Shown: in pieces, positions 56,573 through 64,000 of the stretch
How positions within the stretch are numbered: position 1 is the stretch's first letter
Layout: each line of letters opens with the position of its first letter
From: Choanephora cucurbitarum
Taxonomy: Eukaryota > Mucoromycota > Mucoromycetes > Mucorales > Choanephoraceae
Assembly: GCA_025331435.1 (NCBI GenBank)
Contig: JAIWNI010000004.1
Coordinates: forward strand, 496,001-560,000
Direction of reading: 5' to 3'
DNA length: 64,000 bases
Translations under genes and position numbers: made by a program
The notes under the pieces: model-generated
The model's database searches: none
What the model was told of the DNA's origin: nothing
The model's input: the letters and a program-made list of their open reading frames with translations, nothing else

Positions 56573-59532
56573 AAAGAGAAAGAAAGGCAAGTGGTGCAAA
56601 AGTGGACATTCTGTTCAAAGCTGGCCGACATGAAGTAGGATGCTATGAAGTTGGGAAAGAGGATGTTCTTTCTATCGATGACAAGTACTTGGATGACGGA
56701 ATGACAAAACTGCCAAAGACGCTCAGAGACATGCTATCAAGATTGGTCGAAGTCAATCCAACACAGATCAACAAGCTGTACACCGTTGGCTTCAAAATGA
56801 TCGGTAAGAACCTGCTTATTGTATAGGCTGTCATCTGAGTTATTGATCATTCCTTTTTTTTTTTTTTTTTTTTTTTGCCATATCTCCTCTTAGGTCTTCA
56901 GCTTGAGATGTTAATACAGTCATCCCCCGATTTAGGGAACGGTCCTGTGGCAATCCGTTCCTTATTTTATTTCAAACTACCGCCTGTGAGAGCCAATTAT
57001 ATCGTAGAATCACTTTATAAATTATCTTCTAGACAGTCTCGATATAATAAGAGTGATAGCTTTTCGCATATTGTGGGTGTTCTCTGCACATCCAAACATA
57101 ACTTTTTGCAATGTCATGTTGAATATTATGTCAAACATTCAAGTGCAATTTGAGGCGATAATACTGTTGTCATGACGATTATACAATGAGCTTTGTATAC
57201 AAGAAATTGTGTATCTTCTATGGTTATATTGCATTACACGCTTTATATCAAGCATTTCAAACATTAATGACATCGGAGTGCTATCGAAGCATTGGTGCGA
57301 AGCTATTACAATCAGGATAAAAGATTATCAAGAGGGGCTTTATTTTTAATAAGGAACGATATTGATTTAGGGAACGGTTGTGAGGGAACCTAAGCCGTTC
57401 CCTAAATCGGGGGATGACTGTAGTAGATGTTCCTGCTGGCAGCACTGTTGTTCGAGTGACACGAACAAAAGGACTGTCCTTTCCTGATCAAGGTTCAGAT
57501 GTTGGTGTTGATCTGACCGCTTTGTTAGAAACTGTATTGATTGGAAGAAGGATAATGGAAAATGTTGAAAGTCTGCTAGTTAGGAGCAAGAAAAGAAAGG
57601 CTGTAGAGCTTAGAAACGACCCTGAAGATCAATCCACTGCTCTTTTGCTGCCTTATTTGTTGTAAATAAGTCGCTCCTTGTAATAAATAACTGTTTGTAT
57701 CAATGCCCAATCTCTTCTATGCCTCTATTTTGTCTAACATTTCTGCTGCTTGAAATTGATCTAAAGGTCGGTTAAAATATCGGGACATAAGGGAACTATA
57801 CAGGAAGTGTGATCAGAAAGATCTGCATTCTAAGTTTATGCTTACTTCTCATCAAAAAAAAAAAAAAAAAAAAAACCAGGTATCATGTAACAATGCGATA
57901 ACTGAAAAACACTGCTCTAGACCAAAAGTATTGATTTCTATCAGAGTATTGCAAATCGAATAAGCTGGCAATTATGCAAATCATGAAACTAACAAAAGTC
58001 CTCTAAACTAAGACTCACAAAGAGATATCTTTATTCGAAGAGTAATTGCTATGTTAGCTCTCGAATAACTAAAAGTTTTGATACAGAGACTATCAAACTT
58101 ATGATTGCTTTTCCTTCCTTTAGTGTTCGTTTAGATCTATTTAGGTTGACTCAAAATAGCATGTGACTATTCTTTGTTTACCATAGAAATAGTTGCAATG
58201 GTTAAGATCAAAATCAGCGTATTGATCTTGTTCATAGCTAATCTTCGCCATAAGCAAGACAATCAGTTTTCAAGCCATACATAAGACGATGGGAGCCCAA
58301 AAAATCATCCTTTATTTGACATTCTCAAGACGATATTAACCATCAACAATTACTAAAGTTATCAGCTTCTTCAAATTAGCTAGTCATTGATGATATAATT
58401 CAAACCCAAAAGATATCAGGCTGTCAAATCAGCAAGGCAGTAGCATCATTTAAAGAGCTCTATCAACCGTGATGTTTAAAATCGCAGATAACATCTAACT
58501 TTGCAAATCAAAGATATAGTGTGTCTGACTAACAACATCCATTAACATTAAACCTTGCACACATGCTTCATTGCTTTCAACGCATTAGATATGACTATGG
58601 AAATAAGAGCAATGACTAGGATGTTAAAAAAAAAAGTATCTTTTACTATGAAAGCTTTGAATGTTCATAAAAAGAAAGCGCAATGTCTTTATGCTTGGGA
58701 GCATGTTTATGAAGCAGCTATGAACTTGAAGAGAGCAAGAGCTCGAATAATGAAATGCCTCTGTTCATAGACTACTTGAGTTGCTCCCAACAGATCATTT
58801 GAATGTAATCTAATCTGCTTTAATGATCCAACCAAACCTATAAAATCATTGATTTTGAATTGCAGCATTTCAGTGGTAATAAAGGAAAGACTGTCAGATC
58901 TAGTCAGGAGTTTCTTCTGCCGTAGACTTAGCATTATCGCTACAACGAAAAAAAAAGAGAATATGAAAAGAAAACGACAGTTGTATTTTGATCCAACTCG
59001 AAACTAATGCTTCAGTAGATTTGTGCTTGGTGTTTATCCCTATGTCTGGTTTTTGCCAATAAAAGTCTTCAAGATACCTGCAATTTGGACAACAAAAAAG
59101 TATTATAAGACAATTAAAGTTTGAGCGACAATACTGACGACAACACCAACTCTTTTTAACACAAACTGAGTTGTTTAATACAAGCCTGATTGTTTGAATT
59201 ATTAGTAGTAAATCTTGAATTGTGAAAACAATAACCACTTTAGCAGCTAACAAAGCAAGAATTTTGCATGCTATTTTTTTTTTGGTTTGATTCAAGCACT
59301 TTTATAAAGCTAAAGAAAGAATAATACAAGTCATAGATGCTTGAAAATTGGTGCTTATGTTCTTGCTATAGAACAGTCCTGGTTTCTTAATCGATTATAC
59401 CTTTCCAATCTTCTCAGGATATACACATCCAATGTGATACCAATCTCTGGATATGGACTATTAATGAACAGATGCTCATGTATCAAATAATTCATTATTC
59501 CCTCCACAAGGTCCTTAAACTTACTAGCAGTG
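56573..59532 (+). repeat. Left arm of a large inverted repeat
   Basis: Reverse-complement of 61044-64000 with paired coordinates summing to about 120573-120576. Peptides read from both arms (71, 75, 83 and 131 codons long) are identical; the only differences I found are homopolymer lengths (T23 versus A21 at 56854, A22 versus T21 at 57854). The outer limit is set by the window edge, so the arm may extend further left. From 57666 to 59532 it holds no gene I can support. Short ORFs (58555-58770, 58900-59295 minus and 59355-59532 minus) have no recognisable products, though the last two carry coding-like segments (KSTEALVSSWIKI, KFKDLVEGIMNYLIHEHLF). Confidence 0.95.
56917..57420. mobile_element. 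504-bp MITE with TA duplication
   Basis: Terminal inverted repeats start CAGTCATCCCCCGATTTAGG and extend through GAACGG; both ends are flanked by TA. No transposase is encoded. Sub-terminal repeats of the GATTTAGGGAACGG motif occur near the right end (57363-57377). The element sits in the coding sequence of the family gene, and removing it with one TA joins GLQLEMLI to VDVPAGST in frame. Size, TIRs and TA duplication fit a Tc1/mariner-type MITE. Confidence 0.93.
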
Positions 59533-59558
59533 TTATTCTGACCTATCTCAATCTCTAG

Positions 59559-60598
59559 CAAAGTTGCAAGAGGGCAAGAAAGACTGTTGCTTCTTTTGGT
59601 GACAATGACGACGATAGTGATGATGACGATGATGTTGATGATAATGATACAGTCACAAAAAGATTCTTGCAAGACTTCTTTTCTTACTGGTGAGTAGATT
59701 CAAGATTTTGAAGTATTGTCTATAATGTGATTGACTATGTGTGTTTAGTATCAACTTGCTGAAGAAGAAGGATGTTGCTGCTGCTTTGAGCCAAAGCGAA
59801 GCAAACTTTAACTTGTTTGTGCTCTGGCCTCTTATGGATCTTGCTGCTGGTGATCTGAAGTTTTGTGCTGGTGAATACGTCTTGCTGTCCTCAAAAGAAG
59901 AATACAAGGCAGACGCTTGTATTGTAGATAATTACAAGAATGAAATTTGCCTCTTGGAAACTTCTAATGGTCTTCTTTGTGGTGATATGCCCAAATATGG
60001 GTATGACCATGTAAAGGGTGCCTTTGGTGCTTTGACAATGTTTAATGCCGCATTCAAAAAGTATCACAAAGTTGATTACAAAGTTGCTCAGCAACTGAGC
60101 ATCCTTTTTGTTCATGCTCGTGGTAAGTAGCACATCAGGGCTTACTATGTCTTTGCTCACTAAGTATATATATATATATTAGATGATTGTATTCATCTGT
60201 GGTCGTTGGAGCTTTGCTCTAAAAAGGTGTACGCTCTGAAGAAAGTGTATGTTGCCAAGCTAGTAACAAGCAACACCGAAAGCTCACAAGTAGTTGCCTT
60301 GGGCAATCTGGTTTGGAAAATGAAGGTACTTTTAGACATCTTGCAATGAAAGCGCTATAGTTGGCTGATGCTCAAATTCGCGTAGACGATGTTGATGAAT
60401 ATTGTTCGTGTGCTAGAAAAGATGAAGAAAAGCCACGACAATAATACAATGAAGATGATGATGGAAGGCAAATGCACTTCAAGCCTCGTTGATTATGTAG
60501 ACATTGACATACAAAAACCAGTAAGAGGCGCTGGCTATGGAATATTGTTGCCAGAAGAGAAAGAAGATGATGATATCGTGGTCAACTATGTTGAATAA
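59559..60598 (+). pseudogene. 5'-truncated family member in the palindrome spacer
   Basis: Exon-like blocks are 59559-59689 (acidic Asp-rich, then TVTKRFLQDFFSYC), 59749-60122 (INLLKKKDVAAALSQSEANF, YKADACIVDNYKNEICLLET), 60183-60325 (DDCIHLWSLELCSKKVYALK, VALGNLVWKMK) and 60361 onward. The first block starts at a splice acceptor only 26 bp inside the spacer, so earlier exons are missing, cut off at the arm boundary. A frameshift near 60385 separates the last block (MNIVRVLEKMKKSHDN to NYVE). The core block has E-T-S where the copy at 38.8 kb has E-V-K. Probably a broken gene, though an unrecognised 5' exon cannot be excluded. Confidence 0.6.
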
Positions 60599-61043
60599 AT
60601 CAGTATACCATTTTTTTGCTTTTCTATCTTGTTCAAGCAGCTGTAGTTTATGAAAAAGTTGTCTCATTCTGGTTGTTCACTGCCTGTGTTTTCTCCAGAG
60701 TGCTTGTTTCTAAAATGATTCCAAATGGCATCCACTTTCTTTTTATTTTGTTAGTCTATTATCTTTAAAAGTGGCTTTTATGTCTTCTTTGATACCTTTA
60801 GTCTCTTTTTCTTTTGTAAGAAAGGGCTTGTCCATCTACGGTTTGAGAAAATAATATTTGTTGAGATTATAGTACGAAGTGTATTCTTGGGCTTAGGCTG
60901 GCGACTACGTTTTGCGGTTCGCACTCTGTATATAGTAGTGGGTATAAAGTCAAGTCTACAAATTCGGATAGCTAAGAGAGCCATTATGCAATGTGTGCAC
61001 TATCGAAAATGATTGATAATAAAGACTAGCAAGTACTTTTTGA
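60599..61043. other. Spacer DNA between palindrome arms
   Basis: AT-rich sequence with no coding pattern recognised; it ends at the point where the right arm begins to mirror the left. Confidence 0.5.
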
Positions 61044-62909
61044 GACTGCTAGTAAGTTTAAGGACCTTGTGGAGGGAATAATGAATTATTTGATACATGA
61101 GCATCTGTTCATTAATAGTCCATATCCAGAGATTGGTATCACATTGGATGTGTATATCCTGAGAAGATTGGAAAGGTATAATCGATTAAGAAACCAGGAC
61201 TGTTCTATAGCAAGAACATAAGCACCAATTTTCAAGCATCTATGACTTGTATTATTCTTTCTTTAGCTTTATAAAAGTGCTTGAATCAAACCAAAAAAAA
61301 AATAGCATGCAAAATTCTTGCTTTGTTAGCTGCTAAAGTGGTTATTGTTTTCACAATTCAAGATTTACTACTAATAATTCAAACAATCAGGCTTGTATTA
61401 AACAACTCAGTTTGTGTTAAAAAGAGTTGGTGTTGTCGTCAGTATTGTCGCTCAAACTTTAATTGTCTTATAATACTTTTTTGTTGTCCAAATTGCAGGT
61501 ATCTTGAAGACTTTTATTGGCAAAAACCAGACATAGGGATAAACACCAAGCACAAATCTACTGAAGCATTAGTTTCGAGTTGGATCAAAATACAACTGTC
61601 GTTTTCTTTTCATATTCTCTTTTTTTTTCGTTGTAGCGATAATGCTAAGTCTACGGCAGAAGAAACTCCTGACTAGATCTGACAGTCTTTCCTTTATTAC
61701 CACTGAAATGCTGCAATTCAAAATCAATGATTTTATAGGTTTGGTTGGATCATTAAAGCAGATTAGATTACATTCAAATGATCTGTTGGGAGCAACTCAA
61801 GTAGTCTATGAACAGAGGCATTTCATTATTCGAGCTCTTGCTCTCTTCAAGTTCATAGCTGCTTCATAAACATGCTCCCAAGCATAAAGACATTGCGCTT
61901 TCTTTTTATGAACATTCAAAGCTTTCATAGTAAAAGATACTTTTTTTTTTAACATCCTAGTCATTGCTCTTATTTCCATAGTCATATCTAATGCGTTGAA
62001 AGCAATGAAGCATGTGTGCAAGGTTTAATGTTAATGGATGTTGTTAGTCAGACACACTATATCTTTGATTTGCAAAGTTAGATGTTATCTGCGATTTTAA
62101 ACATCACGGTTGATAGAGCTCTTTAAATGATGCTACTGCCTTGCTGATTTGACAGCCTGATATCTTTTGGGTTTGAATTATATCATCAATGACTAGCTAA
62201 TTTGAAGAAGCTGATAACTTTAGTAATTGTTGATGGTTAATATCGTCTTGAGAATGTCAAATAAAGGATGATTTTTTGGGCTCCCATCGTCTTATGTATG
62301 GCTTGAAAACTGATTGTCTTGCTTATGGCGAAGATTAGCTATGAACAAGATCAATACGCTGATTTTGATCTTAACCATTGCAACTATTTCTATGGTAAAC
62401 AAAGAATAGTCACATGCTATTTTGAGTCAACCTAAATAGATCTAAACGAACACTAAAGGAAGGAAAAGCAATCATAAGTTTGATAGTCTCTGTATCAAAA
62501 CTTTTAGTTATTCGAGAGCTAACATAGCAATTACTCTTCGAATAAAGATATCTCTTTGTGAGTCTTAGTTTAGAGGACTTTTGTTAGTTTCATGATTTGC
62601 ATAATTGCCAGCTTATTCGATTTGCAATACTCTGATAGAAATCAATACTTTTGGTCTAGAGCAGTGTTTTTCAGTTATCGCATTGTTACATGATACCTGG
62701 TTTTTTTTTTTTTTTTTTTTTGATGAGAAGTAAGCATAAACTTAGAATGCAGATCTTTCTGATCACACTTCCTGTATAGTTCCCTTATGTCCCGATATTT
62801 TAACCGACCTTTAGATCAATTTCAAGCAGCAGAAATGTTAGACAAAATAGAGGCATAGAAGAGATTGGGCATTGATACAAACAGTTATTTATTACAAGGA
62901 GCGACTTAT

Positions 62910-64000
62910 TTACAACAAATAAGGCAGCAAAAGAGCAGTGGATTGATCTTCAGGGTCGTTTCTAAGCTCTACAGCCTTTCTTTTCTTGCTCCTAACTAGC
63001 AGACTTTCAACATTTTCCATTATCCTTCTTCCAATCAATACAGTTTCTAACAAAGCGGTCAGATCAACACCAACATCTGAACCTTGATCAGGAAAGGACA
63101 GTCCTTTTGTTCGTGTCACTCGAACAACAGTGCTGCCAGCAGGAACATCTACTACAGTCATCCCCCGATTTAGGGAACGGCTTAGGTTCCCTCACAACCG
63201 TTCCCTAAATCAATATCGTTCCTTATTAAAAATAAAGCCCCTCTTGATAATCTTTTATCCTGATTGTAATAGCTTCGCACCAATGCTTCGATAGCACTCC
63301 GATGTCATTAATGTTTGAAATGCTTGATATAAAGCGTGTAATGCAATATAACCATAGAAGATACACAATTTCTTGTATACAAAGCTCATTGTATAATCGT
63401 CATGACAACAGTATTATCGCCTCAAATTGCACTTGAATGTTTGACATAATATTCAACATGACATTGCAAAAAGTTATGTTTGGATGTGCAGAGAACACCC
63501 ACAATATGCGAAAAGCTATCACTCTTATTATATCGAGACTGTCTAGAAGATAATTTATAAAGTGATTCTACGATATAATTGGCTCTCACAGGCGGTAGTT
63601 TGAAATAAAATAAGGAACGGATTGCCACAGGACCGTTCCCTAAATCGGGGGATGACTGTATTAACATCTCAAGCTGAAGACCTAAGAGGAGATATGGCAA
63701 AAAAAAAAAAAAAAAAAAAGGAATGATCAATAACTCAGATGACAGCCTATACAATAAGCAGGTTCTTACCGATCATTTTGAAGCCAACGGTGTACAGCTT
63801 GTTGATCTGTGTTGGATTGACTTCGACCAATCTTGATAGCATGTCTCTGAGCGTCTTTGGCAGTTTTGTCATTCCGTCATCCAAGTACTTGTCATCGATA
63901 GAAAGAACATCCTCTTTCCCAACTTCATAGCATCCTACTTCATGTCGGCCAGCTTTGAACAGAATGTCCACTTTTGCACCACTTGCCTTTCTTTCTCTTT
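62910..64000 (-). pseudogene. Second (palindromic) copy of the disrupted family gene, 3' part
   Basis: Carries the same C-terminal sequence as 56573-57665: the core block VDILFKAGRHEVG, CYEVGKEDVLSIDDKYLDDG, the intron with an A21 run (63699-63719), the MITE, and the VDVPAGST end. The upstream half would lie beyond the window. The identical MITE insertion shows that duplication or conversion happened after the MITE arrived. Confidence 0.85.
63155..63658. mobile_element. Palindromic copy of the 504-bp MITE
   Basis: Same ends and same TA-flanked position as the left-arm MITE, in inverted orientation, and the same length. Confidence 0.93.

Larger units (their letters stand above)
54716..57665 (+). 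pseudogene. Multicopy-family gene disrupted by a Tc1-like element, a stop and a MITE
   Basis: Exon 1 (54716-54746) and exon 2 (from 54812) read MADKNAKCIE, SIEEVLKEMADQNSQ and WDDFVVKAKELIIDSY, then the Tc1-like element intervenes. Coding resumes at 55742 with NHNLNVFRGEWKQLLLNAAS and runs to an in-frame TAA at 56329-56331, after which the same frame continues. The core block is AKVDILFKAGRHEVG then CYEVGKED, followed by LDDGMTKLPKTLRDMLSRLV. An intron (56803-56893) leads to GLQLEMLI, interrupted by a MITE, then VDVPAGSTVVRVTRTKGLSF to the stop. Removing both elements with one TA each restores the frame. Homologous to the gene at 31262-39231; function unknown. The 3' third lies in the left palindrome arm. 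Confidence 0.75.
61044..64000 (-). repeat. Right arm of the large inverted repeat (runs off the window)
   Basis: Mirror image of 56573-59532. The repeat is still in register at the last base of the window, so its full length is unknown. The inner boundary is sharp: both arms share ACTGCTAGTAAGTTTAAGG and diverge immediately inside it. In 61044-62909 there is no gene I can support. Confidence 0.95.

Noticed and set aside
56875..57153. 92-codon frame across the MITE
   Set aside because: It runs through the MITE terminal repeat and non-coding interior, so it is chance coding.
58555..59295. ORFs in the palindrome arms as real genes
   Set aside because: They are short and cysteine- or lysine-skewed, have no consistent splice model, and are identical in both arms simply because the DNA is duplicated.
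1..64000. tRNA, rRNA or CRISPR features
   Set aside because: I looked for B-box-like motifs, rRNA-like blocks and regularly spaced repeats on both strands by eye and found none; weak candidates such as GGGTTCGAG near 16526 lacked a cloverleaf context.

Overview
The window reads as nuclear DNA of an early-diverging filamentous fungus, most likely a member of the Mucorales (Mucor/Rhizopus-like). The reasons are very short GT..AG introns (mostly about 40-80 bp), AT-rich spacers with long homopolymers, compact single-copy housekeeping genes, and a degenerate multicopy gene family with Tc1-like and IS630-like transposases of the kind I associate with these fungi. The species call is an inference from memory of such families, not from a search.

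Layout. 0-14.4 kb: an unknown ORF, a WD40 protein with an NPF-motif tail, TFIIB (SUA7), a Tc1-like end joined to a broken family gene, the SAGA subunit SPT7, the mitochondrial translocase TIM17, and a C2-domain protein with an acidic tail; most lie on the minus strand. 14.4-18.7 kb is gene-poor and holds one decayed family copy. 18.7-30.9 kb: two neighbouring secretory-pathway proteins, a divergent pair of ribosomal protein genes (RPS9/RPL21), the splicing factor CWC22, a coiled-coil protein, histidyl-tRNA synthetase and a glutaredoxin. 31.2-40.4 kb is a transposon nest: a family gene is split by a Tc1-like element, which is itself split by a 5.2-kb LINE with a 16-bp target-site duplication; an IS630-like transposase pseudogene follows. 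41.4-53.2 kb: a multi-KH RNA-binding protein, two small membrane proteins that meet tail to tail, HAT1, the spliceosomal protein SLT11/RBM22 and the replicative helicase subunit MCM4. 53.2-64 kb: a family gene disrupted by a Tc1-like element, a stop codon and a 504-bp MITE, whose 3' part lies in one arm of a near-perfect inverted repeat (arms at least 2.96 kb, spacer 1.5 kb) that runs off the window edge.

The housekeeping genes serve transcription initiation (TFIIB, SAGA), splicing (CWC22, SLT11), translation (RPS9, RPL21, HTS1), chromatin assembly (HAT1), replication (MCM4), mitochondrial import (TIM17) and redox control (glutaredoxin). They look intact, apart from one awkward junction in SPT7. 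Several are arranged head to head with short shared promoters.

The most unusual content is the multicopy family, seen at about 6.4, 16.1-16.9, 31.3/38-39.2, 54.7-57.7 and 59.6-60.6 kb, plus a palindromic copy at 62.9-64 kb. Its members share an N-terminal DF[I/V]VK segment where it is preserved, a central block resembling the PD-(D/E)xK nuclease core, and a beta-rich C-terminal segment. Every copy here is broken. In two of them, different Tc1-like elements have inserted within the same aligned codon. All splice models were made by eye from GT/AG sites and reading frame.
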